Shown: positions 28,459-38,126, counted from the first letter of the stretch. The stretch: 50,950 nt of DNA from Protofrankia sp. CiT1 (GCF_917627385.1 NZ_CAKJTL010000085.1:1-50950); one strand, 5' to 3'. Made by a program: numbers and translations. The notes: generated from the sequence alone by a model not told the origin.

Positions 28459-29244
28459 CTATCTGGCCATGGACTGCGAGGGATCGAAGGCGCCGTAGGC
28501 TGACTCGCAGGCTCGGCGGACCGCCGCGGACAACGCACGCAGGGTGGTCGAGCGCCGGCCGATCTCCTCGGCTGTGACCGCCGCCCCATCGTCGCGGGCC
28601 GCGAGGTCGATCAGGCCCGCGATCCGCACGGCCCGCGCGAGCAACGCGTGCGCGGGCGGCGGGTAGCCCGGCGCGAGCAACGCGGCCGGCTCGTCGGTGT
28701 GGCGGTCACGGAGCACCGAGAGCACCGCGGGCCCTGCCTTCGCGCGGTCAAGATTGACCAGCGCGGTGGTCGCGGTCCGGATGGCTTCGTTGAGTTCGTG
28801 CTCCGCCGCGCGCAACGGCGAGGGTGGCGGCGGCAGGTGGGCACCGGCCGCCGAGCGCCAGTGCACCGACTCCAGGCCGCCCTCGACCGCCGGACCGTGC
28901 GCGGTCACCGAAGGCACCAGGAGCAGCGGCGGGACGGGGCCGAGCAGGACAATTGCCTCGCCGGCGGCAAGGGCTTCCCGGTTGGTCTCCGGCGGTCCCG
29001 GCAGACCGCTGACATCGCCCGGTACCGGCAGGACGAGCCGCAGCCGCCGGGCGCCGACGGTCCGCAGCCAACCGAGCCCCAGCGCGAGTCCCTGCCCGTC
29101 GACGGTGTGCGGGGCGCCGGGCCCGCCGGAACCCCGCTGGATCTGGGCGATCGCCTCGTCAGTGCTGACAAGCCCGGCGAGCCAGGCATTACCCCATCCG
29201 GTGAGTGCCCCCGAGCGAGGCGAGGCAGCTTGGCCGCAAATCAC
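28459..29244 (-). CDS. Conserved hypothetical actinobacterial protein
   Basis: This protein of about 261 residues has no catalytic motif that I recognise. It has a mixed alpha/beta N-terminal half with hydrophobic strands (RRLRLVLPVPGD, AIVLLGPVPPLLLV) and a helical C-terminal half rich in Ala/Arg. The GTG at 29244 is preferred since longer frames run into the upstream SGNH hydrolase gene. It follows that gene by 62 bases on the same strand and may share its transcript. Confidence 0.65.
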   Translation of the reverse strand: MICGQAASPRSGALTGWGNAWLAGLVSTDEAIAQIQRGSGGPGAPHTVDGQGLALGLGWLRTVGARRLRLVLPVPGDVSGLPGPPETNREALAAGEAIVLLGPVPPLLLVPSVTAHGPAVEGGLESVHWRSAAGAHLPPPPSPLRAAEHELNEAIRTATTALVNLDRAKAGPAVLSVLRDRHTDEPAALLAPGYPPPAHALLARAVRIAGLIDLAARDDGAAVTAEEIGRRSTTLRALSAAVRRACESAYGAFDPSQSMAR

Positions 29245-29306
29245 GATGCCTACGTTAAGGAATGATGCCCCTGTCCTGCGACGATCCGGGCTAGGATTGC
29301 TGAGGG

Positions 29307-30182
29307 TCACATGCGTTCGACAGTTGGCAACGAACCGGTCGTGGCCGGCATAACCCCATATCCGTACATCCGCCCCGGCGACGATTTCTCGCGCGCCGCC
29401 CGGATGCGGTGGAGCTGGCGACGCATGGGCGAGGCTGGGCGGGCCAGCAGCCACGGTAGGCCCACCAACGCCAGCCAATGGGCGTGAGCGAGCCGGGTAG
29501 GCGCCACGGGCGGCGCTCCCACCGTGGGCAGGACCACCGGGGAAGCACCGGCTTCGTGGAGAGCTTCAGCGAAGGCCCGGGCGATGAGCTGGTGGCCGCG
29601 AGGCCCCGGGTGCACCCGGTCCACGTCGAAGGTGGCCAGCTGGTAGACGTCGGGATGGCGCGCCAGATCGACGACCAGCACACCGGGGTCGGCCGCGGCG
29701 GCGGCGTCAACGGCCGCGTTGAGGTGTCCGACCCGGGTCGTGAGCAAGCGCCGCGCCGGGCCGGGCAACCGCAGCAGGCGTCCGGGATCGTGCAACCGCG
29801 CCATCAGTACCCAGCTGCCCGCCGCCCGCAGATCCCGGACGCTCCACACGAGGTTGTGCCGCAGACGCAGCGGATCGAACCCCGGTGACAGCACGTCGTT
29901 CATGCCCGCGATCAGGCTCACGATCTGCGGGCGCATGGCGAGGGCTACGGGGATCTGGCTACCGCGGACATCCCGCGTGGTCGCGCCGGTGGCCGCGAGG
30001 TTCGCGAACCGCACCTGGCCGGCCGGGGCCAGGCACGCGGCCAGCGTGGCGGCCCATCCTCGGCCGGCGAGCGCGCGCTCGGCCTGCGCCCGGCGGTACC
30101 GGCCCATGCTGACCCCGTCACCCAGCCCGGCCGTGATGCTGTCGCCGAGCGCGACAAAACAGATCCCGTTCGCCGTGGCCAT
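29307..30182 (-). CDS. SGNH/GDSL-family hydrolase
   Basis: This 291-residue protein has the SGNH blocks: GDSITAG with the nucleophile Ser (near 15), the Gly block around residue 65, GMND near 92, and DRVHPGPRGH near 188 holding the catalytic Asp and His. Such enzymes remove or transfer acyl groups on lipids or sugars. No signal peptide is visible, so it should act in the cytoplasm. Its ATG overlaps the stop of the upstream glycosyltransferase by one base (TGATG), suggesting action on the same glycan or glycolipid. Confidence 0.88.
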   Translation of the reverse strand: MATANGICFVALGDSITAGLGDGVSMGRYRRAQAERALAGRGWAATLAACLAPAGQVRFANLAATGATTRDVRGSQIPVALAMRPQIVSLIAGMNDVLSPGFDPLRLRHNLVWSVRDLRAAGSWVLMARLHDPGRLLRLPGPARRLLTTRVGHLNAAVDAAAAADPGVLVVDLARHPDVYQLATFDVDRVHPGPRGHQLIARAFAEALHEAGASPVVLPTVGAPPVAPTRLAHAHWLALVGLPWLLARPASPMRRQLHRIRAAREKSSPGRMYGYGVMPATTGSLPTVERM

Positions 30183-31405
30183 CAGGCCGCTCGCGTGGCG
30201 CCGCCGTAATGCCCACCGGCAACGTGCTGGTCAGCGGCAACGTGCTGGTCACCGGCAACGCCCAACACGACGCTATGCGCGGGCAGCGAGGGCAGGCCGT
30301 GCGCGGCGAGGAACCCGTCGACGGTGACGGCCCACGGGAAGTCCTCGGCGCGCGCCCGAGCCGTGCGCCGACGGGTGGGCGTATCGATGGCAAGCAGCTC
30401 TTCGACAGCGTCGGCGAAGGTCCAGCCGCTGCCTGCCGCGACGATTCCGCTGCCCGGTGTGACAAGCTCCGCAAGCGCGCTGCTGTGGTGGACGACCACC
30501 GGGGTACCGCTCGCCATCGCCTCCAGCGCCGCCAGGCCGAACGTCTCCACCGGCCCGGGAGCGAGTACCGCGTCCGCGGTGGTCAACAGGCTGGCCAGAC
30601 GGTCCCGGTCCGCCACGTGACCGAGGAAGATGACCGGGAGGCCGCTCGCGCGCCGGGTGAGCCGCCCCCGGCTCGGACCGTCACCGGCGATCACCAGGCG
30701 GGCGGCCACCCCGCGGCGGACGAGCTCCGCCAGCGCGTCCACGGCGGTATCCGCCCGTTTTTCCGGCGACAGCCGGCCGACGTTGACCAGGAGCACCTCG
30801 CTGTCACGGGCGAACGCCCGACGCAGTGCGCTGTCGTAACGGCCGGGGTGGAAACGATCGAGATCGACGCCCAGCGGGATCTGGCGCAGGTTCGCCGCGC
30901 CGATGCGGACGAACTCGGTCCCGGCCCACGCGGTGGTGGCGACCACCGTGTCAAAGGTCCGGGCAAGCGCGCTGTTGGACCGGTCAGCCGCGGCACGGAC
31001 CGGCAGCACTCCGCGCAGCGGACGCGGCGTCCACAGGTTCAACAACCGGTCAAGGCGCTCATGGCTGACGACGAGAGAGCCCACGCCGGCACGGCTGGCC
31101 CAGCGGCCCAGCGGCCGCAGCGACGCCCGGTCGTGCACCTCGACGCGGTCGGGCGCCGCGGCGTCAAGATGCCGGATGACCCGCCATGGGTCGGTCAGGA
31201 CACGGTAGTCCGTGCCAGGCACCAGCGGTGCGCGCATGGTCACCACCCGAGCCTCGGGAGCGTAACGGACGCTGTCCCGCTCCCCGGGCAGGACCTGGAT
31301 GACCTCATGACCGGCCGCGGTGTAGCCGGCGGCGAGATGGCGCATGGTTGTGCGGATACCACCGGACCGCGGCGCGACGAAGTTGGCGGCCTGAACGATT
31401 TTCAC
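30182..31405 (-). CDS. GT4-type glycosyltransferase
   Basis: This 407-residue retaining glycosyltransferase has a GT-B fold. The N-terminal PRSGGIRTTMRHLA loop contacts donor or acceptor, and the C-terminal donor site shows NVGRLSPEKRAD and the E-x7-E motif in VETFGLAALEAM. The GTG at 31405 overlaps the stop of the preceding gene (GTGA); the reading frame continues upstream but inside the mgtA-like coding region. Its coupling to an MgtA-like mannosyltransferase suggests a mannolipid or polysaccharide product. Confidence 0.87.
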   Translation of the reverse strand: MKIVQAANFVAPRSGGIRTTMRHLAAGYTAAGHEVIQVLPGERDSVRYAPEARVVTMRAPLVPGTDYRVLTDPWRVIRHLDAAAPDRVEVHDRASLRPLGRWASRAGVGSLVVSHERLDRLLNLWTPRPLRGVLPVRAAADRSNSALARTFDTVVATTAWAGTEFVRIGAANLRQIPLGVDLDRFHPGRYDSALRRAFARDSEVLLVNVGRLSPEKRADTAVDALAELVRRGVAARLVIAGDGPSRGRLTRRASGLPVIFLGHVADRDRLASLLTTADAVLAPGPVETFGLAALEAMASGTPVVVHHSSALAELVTPGSGIVAAGSGWTFADAVEELLAIDTPTRRRTARARAEDFPWAVTVDGFLAAHGLPSLPAHSVVLGVAGDQHVAADQHVAGGHYGGATRAA

Positions 31406-32664
31406 CGGATGCTCCCGTCCTCGTAGTGATATGCGCCGTTCCCGCCGCTGTCTGGGCCGTAGTGGTCGGCAGCGGCCCGGCGGAGCCGCGCCCGGCGGGC
31501 GAGGACGGTCCGCGAACGCAGGGCGCCGACCCGCGCCTGCGCCATCCTGAAACCGCGGACGTCGTGGTAATGGCCGATAAGCTCGTCCCCGATCGCGCTC
31601 CACCCGCAGCCCGCGACCGATCGCCGGGCGGCGGCGCCCATCGCCCGGCGCCGATCGCCGTCGGCGAGGAGCATCGCGACGCGGTCGGCCAGCGCGGCCG
31701 GGGAGTCCGGGGTGAAGTGCAGGCCGGTGTGCCCGTCATCGACCACGTCGAGCAGGCCGCCCGCGGCCGGGGCGACCACCGGGACGCCGCTGGCCTTCGC
31801 CTCCTGCGCGGCCTGGCAGAACGTCTCGTGGGAGCCGGTGTGGACGAACATGTCGAGGCTCGCGACAGTCGCGGACAGTTCCCGGCCGGACTGGAAACCG
31901 AGAAACGTGGCCTGCGGCAACTGACGTTCGAGCGTCGCCCGCATCGGCCCGTCGCCGACGATGACCAGCCGGACCCCGGGAAAATCCCGCACCGCGCCGA
32001 GCAGGTGTATCCGCTTCTCCCGGGCGAGCCGGCCGACGTAGCCGACCAGTACCTCGCCCTCGGGCGCGAGGCGGCGGCGCAGCTCGGCGTCCCGATGACG
32101 CGGGTTGAACCGCTCGAGATCGACCCCGCGGGCCCAGCGGGCGATCCGGTGAACGCCCTGGCTCAGCAGCATGTCGACCGCGGGCCAGGACGGCGCGAGC
32201 GTCCGCCCGGCCAGCCGGTGGACGGTCGCCACCCATCGCCAGATGGTGCGTTCCGCCTGGCCCAGTCCGTAGCGAGCGGCGAAGCCGGCGAAGTCGGTCT
32301 GGTAGACGGCGACGCTCGGCAGCCCCAGCCGCCACGCGGCGAACGCCGACTGCGCGCCCAGCCCCGCCGGAGCCGCCAGGTGCACGACGTCGGGCCGGAA
32401 CCCCGCCAGCACACCGACCAGCCGGGGCCACGGGGTGGCCACCCGGAACGTCGGATACCCTGGCAGCGGAACAGATGGTGCGCGTAGTATCCGAGCGCCG
32501 GCATAGATGTCCGGATCGGCGGCGGGTACGTGCGTGCCGGCGGCTGGGGCGATGACAAGCGCTTCGTGCCCGCGGTCCCGAAGGTGTTCGAGCACACGGC
32601 AAACCGAGTTTGTCACCCCGTCCACGTGCGGCAGGAACGACTCGGTTACCACCGCTACGCGCAC
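31402..32664 (-). CDS. mgtA: MgtA-like GDP-mannose-dependent alpha-mannosyltransferase
   Basis: This 420-residue GT4 enzyme closely follows the pattern of mycobacterial MgtA (Rv0557), from VAVVTESFLPHVDGVTNSV at the N-terminus to the HETFCQAAQEA donor motif with E-x7-E. That enzyme mannosylates a glycolipid acceptor at the membrane. The GTG at 32664 gives the family N-terminus. It is the first gene of the coupled mgtA-GT4-SGNH set and is divergent from the FAD oxidoreductase. The family is well supported; the exact acceptor is inference. Confidence 0.85.
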   Translation of the reverse strand: MRVAVVTESFLPHVDGVTNSVCRVLEHLRDRGHEALVIAPAAGTHVPAADPDIYAGARILRAPSVPLPGYPTFRVATPWPRLVGVLAGFRPDVVHLAAPAGLGAQSAFAAWRLGLPSVAVYQTDFAGFAARYGLGQAERTIWRWVATVHRLAGRTLAPSWPAVDMLLSQGVHRIARWARGVDLERFNPRHRDAELRRRLAPEGEVLVGYVGRLAREKRIHLLGAVRDFPGVRLVIVGDGPMRATLERQLPQATFLGFQSGRELSATVASLDMFVHTGSHETFCQAAQEAKASGVPVVAPAAGGLLDVVDDGHTGLHFTPDSPAALADRVAMLLADGDRRRAMGAAARRSVAGCGWSAIGDELIGHYHDVRGFRMAQARVGALRSRTVLARRARLRRAAADHYGPDSGGNGAYHYEDGSIR

Positions 32665-32781
32665 AACATTACGCTCCCAAGCTACGGCTATAGATCCCGG
32701 ACATCCGCTCGTCCACAACGTGAACATTGTGGCACGACTTGGTGTTACTGATCGCGGCGTAGCGTGAGAAGGCAGTCATTC

Positions 32782-34314
32782 ATGGAGGCCGGGATCGTGA
32801 GCGGGATCGTGGATGGGACCGTCCGGCGCAACACCGGCCGTTCTGGCGACAGCCGGCTGATCACAGATCTCATGGGGCTCCTTGGCGCGGCCCACGTCCT
32901 GGTCGATCCCGATCTCACCGCCGGTTACGAAACCGACTGGACGGGGGCCTTCACCGGTCGGGCTACCGCCGTGGCCCGGCCCGGGTCGACCGATGAGGTC
33001 GCCGCCGTGCTGCGCGTCTGCGCCGCCCATGGCGTACCCGTCGTGCCGCAGGGCGGCAACACCGGCCTGGTCGGCGGTTCGGTACCGGCCGGGGCCGCCA
33101 TCGGCGCGGTGGTGCTCAGCCTGCGCCGGCTCACCGCGATCGAACCGGTCGACGCGGCCGCGGGCCTGGTCACCGCGGGCGCGGGCGCTACTCTCGCCGA
33201 CGTCCAGGCGCATGCGCGCGCGGCCGGCCTCGACAGCGGCGTGGACCTCGCCGCACGGGATTCGGCGACGCTGGGCGGCATCGCCGCGACCAACGCCGGC
33301 GGTGAACGGGTCCTACGGCACGGGATGACCCGCGGCCAGGTCGCCGGGCTGGAAGCGGTACTCGCCGACGGCCGGGTCGTGCGGCGGCTCACCGGGCTCC
33401 CCAAGGACAACGTCGGTTACGATCTACCCGCCCTGTTCGTGGGCAGTGAGGGCACCCTGGGGGTCATCACCAGGGTGCAGCTGCGACTGGTCGGGCTGCC
33501 CAGCGCGCGGACCACCGCGCTGATCGCCCTGGCCGACGTCACCAGCGCGGTCGAGCTCCTCGCCCGGCTGCGGGCCGCGGTCGGTTCTCTGGACGCCGTC
33601 GAGCTGATGTTCGACGACGGCATCGATCTGGTGCGCGGCCACCAGGGCCTGCCGCCGCCCTTTCCCGACCGTCCCGCCGGCCGGTCCCGGCCGTCCCGGG
33701 CGCACAACACTCCCTACCTGCTGGTGGAGTGCGCCGGGCGCACCGATCCCAGCGACGAGCTCGCCGCCGTGGTCGAGACCGCCACCGGCGTCCTCGACGT
33801 CGCCGTCGCGGCCACCCCCACCGAGCAGGCGCGGCTGTGGGCCTACCGGGAGGGCCACACCGCGGCGGTGAACGCCCTCGGCGTCCCCGTCAAACTGGAT
33901 GTCGCGGTCCCCCTCACCCGCATCACCGCCTTTATCGACGACCTGCGCGAGCTGGTGCCAACCGTGGCGCGGCCGGCCCGCCTCCACCTGTGGGGGCACC
34001 TCGCCGAGGCGAACCTGCACGTCAACGTGACCGGCCTCGACCGCGACGACAGCCGCGGGCGCGAGAGGCTCACCGACGCGATCCTCACCCGGGTCGCGGC
34101 CGACGGCGGCGGCATCGGCGCCGAACACGGCGTGGGACGCGCCAAAATGGCCTGGGCAGGCCTGTCCCGCTCCCCCGCCGAGCTTGCCGTGATCGCCGCC
34201 GTGAAACACGCCTTGGATCCGGCCTGCCTGCTCAACCCCGGTGTCCTCGTCCCACCCTACGGCATCGCGCTCACGCCAGGCTCGCCCGTGCCCACGCCCC
34301 CGCCCCCCGCGTAG
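32782..34314 (+). CDS. FAD-linked oxidoreductase, GlcD/D-2-hydroxyacid dehydrogenase type
   Basis: This protein of about 510 residues has the VAO-type FAD domain with PQGGNTGLVGGS near 92-103 and the NVGYDLPALFVGSEGT stretch near 212-227. The C-terminal cap ends in HGVGRAKM, a His-containing motif of the GlcD, D-lactate and D-2-hydroxyglutarate dehydrogenase group. The substrate is a D-2-hydroxyacid, not decided by sequence. The ATG at 32782 has AAGG upstream; a GTG at 32764 is possible. It is divergent from mgtA and followed by a MITE-like element. Confidence 0.87.
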   Translation: MEAGIVSGIVDGTVRRNTGRSGDSRLITDLMGLLGAAHVLVDPDLTAGYETDWTGAFTGRATAVARPGSTDEVAAVLRVCAAHGVPVVPQGGNTGLVGGSVPAGAAIGAVVLSLRRLTAIEPVDAAAGLVTAGAGATLADVQAHARAAGLDSGVDLAARDSATLGGIAATNAGGERVLRHGMTRGQVAGLEAVLADGRVVRRLTGLPKDNVGYDLPALFVGSEGTLGVITRVQLRLVGLPSARTTALIALADVTSAVELLARLRAAVGSLDAVELMFDDGIDLVRGHQGLPPPFPDRPAGRSRPSRAHNTPYLLVECAGRTDPSDELAAVVETATGVLDVAVAATPTEQARLWAYREGHTAAVNALGVPVKLDVAVPLTRITAFIDDLRELVPTVARPARLHLWGHLAEANLHVNVTGLDRDDSRGRERLTDAILTRVAADGGGIGAEHGVGRAKMAWAGLSRSPAELAVIAAVKHALDPACLLNPGVLVPPYGIALTPGSPVPTPPPPA

Positions 34315-34411
34315 ACCACCGCACCCCAGGAGAGCGCACGGATCCTATCCGTAACCACCACACGATCCATGATCTCGACGTGCTTGTTGTTATGTACGGT
34401 TTTCAGCCGCA

Positions 34412-34577
34412 TAAGAGCGCCCGGCAATAGGGGCGTGGATCAAGGAGCGGGGCTGGGGCACGTACATCGCAAGGCGGCGGAGGGAGCCACCCTGGTATTG
34501 GGTGGTGACCGACAACAACACAGCGAGGTGCGTGCCCCAGCCCCGCGACGCCGCGTCCCTATTGCCGGTCGCTCTAA
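34412..34577. repeat. Full-length palindromic MITE-like element
   Basis: The element starts TAAGAGCGCCCGGCAATAGG and ends CCTATTGCCGGTCGCTCT. An inner inverted repeat pairs GCGGGGCTGGGGCACG with GTGCCCCAGCCCCGC. The whole 162-base body can fold into one long hairpin. The left flank is TA. It lies in the 408-base gap between the FAD oxidoreductase and the DUF3090 gene, and the rest of this gap shows no gene. Confidence 0.85.
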
Positions 34578-34722
34578 ACGTACCCAACGACAAACACACG
34601 CCGATCTTGCCAGCGAAATATGACGGCTCGCATCAATCAACATATGCCACGAGCCACACAAACAAACGCGTCATCCACCGGTGGTCGTCGAGCTGGGCCA
34701 AAGGGCAAGGGCCAAAGGACGA

Positions 34723-35247
34723 TCAGTTGAGACGGGGGCAGAAGTGCCCGGTCGGCCCGTCCGGGCGTCCGCACAGCACGCACGGGGGCCTACCAGCCGC
34801 GACGATGCTGCGGGCCCGTTCCACGAAAGCCTTGGTCTGGTCAAGGGAGAGGGATACCTGGAGGGTGTCGAGCGAGGTGTCGTCGGCGGCGGCGCCTGCC
34901 TCACCGCGAGCTCTGCCCGCGGCTTCGACCAGCACCCGCTTGCCGTCCCATGACACGGTGAGCTGGCCGAGGTGGAAGTCCTCCTCGAAGGGGGCGTCCA
35001 GCGGCGCGAGATCGACGAAGACCTCCCGGGCCTCGGGTACCCGCACTCCCCCGGTGCGGCTAAGCTGGCCGAGCAACGTCGTCAGCCCTTCAGTGAGCGC
35101 ATTGACCTCGATCTTCTCCAGGCCGACAGTGACGACATGTCCACGCGAGCTGGCTTGAAGGTAGAAGTCACGTTCGCCGGGCTGGCCGACGGTTCCGACC
35201 ACGAAACGGTCTGGCGAGTCGAACACGTGCCGCTGCTGCTGGTACAC
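34723..35247 (-). CDS. DUF3090 family protein
   Basis: This 174-residue protein fits the actinobacterial DUF3090 family of unknown function. The N-terminus RFVVGTVGQPGERDFYLQ and the C-terminal CVLCGRPDGPTGHFCPRLN, a zinc-ribbon-like C-x2-C...C arrangement, are characteristic. The GTG start has a GGGAGGGAT site. In many actinomycetes the gene sits beside a histidine phosphatase and a PI3/4-kinase-like gene; neither is seen here. Confidence 0.85.
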   Translation of the reverse strand: MYQQQRHVFDSPDRFVVGTVGQPGERDFYLQASSRGHVVTVGLEKIEVNALTEGLTTLLGQLSRTGGVRVPEAREVFVDLAPLDAPFEEDFHLGQLTVSWDGKRVLVEAAGRARGEAGAAADDTSLDTLQVSLSLDQTKAFVERARSIVAAGRPPCVLCGRPDGPTGHFCPRLN

Positions 35248-35355
35248 CTCATCCCTCCCTGATGCCCTTGGCCACGCTGGCCTTTCTCGACGCCCTCGGT
35301 GCCCGCGAGCGCGCGAACAACATCATGACTGTGCACTTCTCGATCGCTAGATCAG

Positions 35356-36552
35356 TCAACGTCGCGTCCGCCGGGATTCGTCCCCGGCAACGTTAGCGAT
35401 ATCGAATCTGGTAGTGGTATGGCGGGTAGGCTCTTCATCCGCCGGCGTACCGGCCGCGGCCGGTCGACACGTCCGGTCGGCGCAGCACCGCAGCGGACAC
35501 ACATCGTGGCTTGGCCCCAGCTCGCTGACCGCTAGCCGTGGGCCGTCCCCATACCTACGCTCGTCCAGCAGCTCCCGGACCATGACGACGAACCGCCGGT
35601 CGATCCCCACCGTTGCCGCCCGGCGGAATACCAGACCCGCGGCCCTGGCCCGCGCGGCCGCCTCCACATCAAGATCGTAAACGACCTCCATGTGGTCACT
35701 GACAAAACCGATCGGTACCACCACAACCGCAGTGATGGTATCAGCGGCGCCGAGCGCGGCCAGCTGGTCGCCGATGTCCGGGGTGAGCCAGGGGACGCCC
35801 GGCGGCCCGCTGCGGCTGACATAGGCGAGATCGTGACGATAACGGTGGCCGGTCCGGGCAGCCACCCGGTCGGCGACCGCGGTGGCCGCCGCCGCGAACT
35901 GCCGAGGGTACGCGTCACCGTCCGGGCCGCTGGCCACCGACTGCGCGACGGGGATCGAGTGGGCGACGAAGAGCAGCCGTGTGCTCTCCCGCGCCGGCTC
36001 GGGAATCGTCCCAAGCGCGTCAACGACATGGTCGACCATGGGCAGAACGAAGCCGGGATGATCAAAGTAGTGCCTCAGCTTGATCAGTTCTGGGGCGGCC
36101 GGGCCGGCCGCGGCCCGAGCGTCGGCGAGATTTTCGCGGTACTGGCGACAGCCGGAGTAGGAGGCGAAGACAGACGTGACGAAGCAGGCCGCCCGCCCGA
36201 CGCCGTCACGGCGCATCCGCTCAAGAGCGTCACCGAGAAACGGCGACCAGTTGCGATTGCCCCAGTACACGGGCAACGGTGCGAGCTCAGCTTCCAGCGC
36301 GGCAAGCAGTGCCCGGTTCTGGTCGTTGATCGGGCTGCGGCCGCCGAACCGCCGGTAGTGCTCGGCGACCTCGGCCAGCCGGTCATCGGGGACACCGCGC
36401 CCACGGGTGACGTTGCGCAGGAACGGCATGACGTCCTCGGGCGCCTCCGGCCCGCCGAAGGAGACCAGGAGCAACGCGTCGATCCCGACCGGATCGACCG
36501 GCCCTGGGCCGCTTCCGATACGAACACCTGTGATCCCGCTGTCGCCCGACAC
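35356..36552 (-). CDS. hemH: Ferrochelatase (coproporphyrin III type in actinobacteria)
   Basis: This protein of about 398 residues inserts iron into a porphyrin; in actinobacteria the substrate is coproporphyrin III. Signatures are LLLVSFGGPEAPEDV, YWGNRNWSPFL and LLFVAHSIP with the catalytic His. Near the C-terminus the cluster DVCPLRCCADRTC could ligate the [2Fe-2S] centre known from mycobacterial ferrochelatases. The GTG at 36552 is used since further upstream residues do not match the family, but the start is not certain. It lies 253 bases behind fabG on the same strand. Confidence 0.92.
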   Translation of the reverse strand: MSGDSGITGVRIGSGPGPVDPVGIDALLLVSFGGPEAPEDVMPFLRNVTRGRGVPDDRLAEVAEHYRRFGGRSPINDQNRALLAALEAELAPLPVYWGNRNWSPFLGDALERMRRDGVGRAACFVTSVFASYSGCRQYRENLADARAAAGPAAPELIKLRHYFDHPGFVLPMVDHVVDALGTIPEPARESTRLLFVAHSIPVAQSVASGPDGDAYPRQFAAAATAVADRVAARTGHRYRHDLAYVSRSGPPGVPWLTPDIGDQLAALGAADTITAVVVVPIGFVSDHMEVVYDLDVEAAARARAAGLVFRRAATVGIDRRFVVMVRELLDERRYGDGPRLAVSELGPSHDVCPLRCCADRTCRPAAAGTPADEEPTRHTTTRFDIANVAGDESRRTRR

Positions 36553-36805
36553 GCCTCGATCGTCCCCCGCGCACGGTGCGCACCGCATCCCGGGCCTGCT
36601 GTGCGACCCCGCTTTCAGCATTTCATCAGGTACGCCGGCCAGCGGGCATGGCTGACGCCGCCAGCCACCCGAACGCCCTGACGACCCTCCCGGGCAGCCC
36701 GCCCGGCCGGGTGTGGTTCCAGATGAGCTGTATCGCGGTTCGGCCGGCAACGCAGCCAGGGGCCAGCTGGGTGCGGATCACCCGGATAAAGGCTCCGAAA
36801 AAGTT

Positions 36806-37522
36806 CTAATGCCCCATGCCCAGCCCACCGTCAACCGGGATCAGCGCCCCGGTGATGTAGGAGGCCTGCGGCGAGGCCAGGAACGCCACGAGCGCCGCGA
36901 CATCCTCCGGTTCGCCCATGCTCCGGGCCGGCACATGAGCGACCATATTATCGCGCTGGGCGTCGGTGAGTGCGTCGGTCATGTCGGTGCGGATCGGGCC
37001 GGGAGCCACCACGTTCGAGGTGATACCGCGCGGCGCGAGCTCGCGGGCAAGCGAACGGGACAATCCGATCAGCCCGGCCTTGGACGCGGCATAGTTCGCC
37101 TGCCCGGCAGCACCCACCGTCGCGACCACCGACGAAATGAAGATCAGACGGCCGCGCCGCATCCGCAGCATCGGCCGAGCCGCCCGCTTGGCCACGCGGT
37201 ACGCGCCGAGCAGGTTGGTGTCGATGACGTCCTGGAAGACGTCCTCACTCATGGTCAGCAGAAGCGTGTCGCGGGTGATCCCGGCGTTGGACACCAGCAC
37301 TTCCACCGGCCCCAGCTCAGCTTCGACCTCGGCGAAGGCCTTGTCGACCGTCTCCGCGCTGGTGACATCGAGCCGAACGCCGTACATCCCCTGCGGGGCG
37401 TCTCCCCCGCGGCTGGCCACGACCACCCGGTCACCGGTCGCGGCCAACGCGGCCGCGCATGCGGCACCAATGCCTCGGTTACCCCCGGTTACAAGCGCCA
37501 CACGCCCTTGAGCCTCCGCCAT
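36806..37522 (-). CDS. fabG: 3-oxoacyl-ACP reductase FabG/MabA
   Basis: This 238-residue SDR reduces beta-ketoacyl-ACP in fatty acid synthesis. It shows TGGNRGIG for NADP binding, the SNAG motif, the catalytic Ser of SSVVATVG, and NYAASKAG with Tyr/Lys. Residues 180-190 (APGPIRTDMTDAL) are typical of FabG. The ATG at 37522 fits the family start. In mycobacteria fabG1, inhA and hemZ form a run; here fabG is followed by hemH, while the fabI gene is 4 kb upstream. Confidence 0.92.
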   Translation of the reverse strand: MAEAQGRVALVTGGNRGIGAACAAALAATGDRVVVASRGGDAPQGMYGVRLDVTSAETVDKAFAEVEAELGPVEVLVSNAGITRDTLLLTMSEDVFQDVIDTNLLGAYRVAKRAARPMLRMRRGRLIFISSVVATVGAAGQANYAASKAGLIGLSRSLARELAPRGITSNVVAPGPIRTDMTDALTDAQRDNMVAHVPARSMGEPEDVAALVAFLASPQASYITGALIPVDGGLGMGH

Positions 37523-37691
37523 AGTTCGGATGGTAACCGCCAAACGGCGCGCCCAGAGCTCTTCACCGTTGCCAACACACCGAGCTCCCGCGGCGGTGGC
37601 TGCCGCCGGCTGTTTCCCGGCCGCCGCCAGCCCGATCCGTGCCCTGGCCGGTGGCCGTATTCGCGTGGACGATGCGCGAGACGATGCGGCC

Positions 37692-38006
37692 ATGCGCCTG
37701 ACGATCAGAGTCCACCCCGGATCGGCCCGGACCTCGGTCGGCGGCTTCCACCATGGCGCGACCGACGGCCGGTCCAGCGACAGCGCGCTCGTCGTGCGCG
37801 TCACCGCCCCCGCTGTGGACGGCCGGGCGACCGCGGCGGCGCTCGCGGCGCTCGCCACCGCCTTTGGCGTCCGCCGCGGCGAAGTCGTGCTGGTAAAGGG
37901 GATGACAAGCCGTATGAAGACCGTCGACATCGGCGGGCGGCCCGAGCCCGAGCTACACGACCGGCTCGCCGAGCTCGCTGTCGGCCCCGCCCGGCCGCCA
38001 ACGTGA
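37692..38006 (+). CDS. DUF167/YggU-family protein
   Basis: This 104-residue protein matches the UPF0235/DUF167 family: an N-terminal RVHPGSARTSVGG, then VRVTAPAVDGRATAAALAAL and GEVVLVKGMTSRMKTV. The family has a small alpha/beta fold and no settled function. The ATG at 37692 gives the family start. It is divergent from fabG and convergent with the next SDR, with a hairpin at its 3' side. Confidence 0.85.
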   Translation: MRLTIRVHPGSARTSVGGFHHGATDGRSSDSALVVRVTAPAVDGRATAAALAALATAFGVRRGEVVLVKGMTSRMKTVDIGGRPEPELHDRLAELAVGPARPPT

Positions 38007-38030
38007 GTCGACACCCCCGACGGCCTCGGC

Positions 38031-38105
38031 CTCGACCTCGGGCCCGCCCTCGGGCCGGCGGCTGCCGAGCACCGAGCCGGGGCCGGGGCTGGGCCCGAGG
38101 TCGAG
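38031..38105. terminator. Large hairpin between convergent DUF167 and SDR genes
   Basis: CTCGACCTCGGGCCC (38031-38045) and GGGCCCGAGGTCGAG (38091-38105) form a perfect 15-bp stem with a 45-base GC-rich loop that can itself fold. It lies between two convergent stop codons, suited to terminate from both sides. Confidence 0.5.
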
Positions 38106-38126
38106 CCGGGTAACGCCTCCGGCAGG

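Noticed and set aside
34390-34623. Several short frames within the repeat at 34.4 kb
   Set aside because: Similar frames recur in the other copies on either strand because of the palindrome; they do not look like protein genes.
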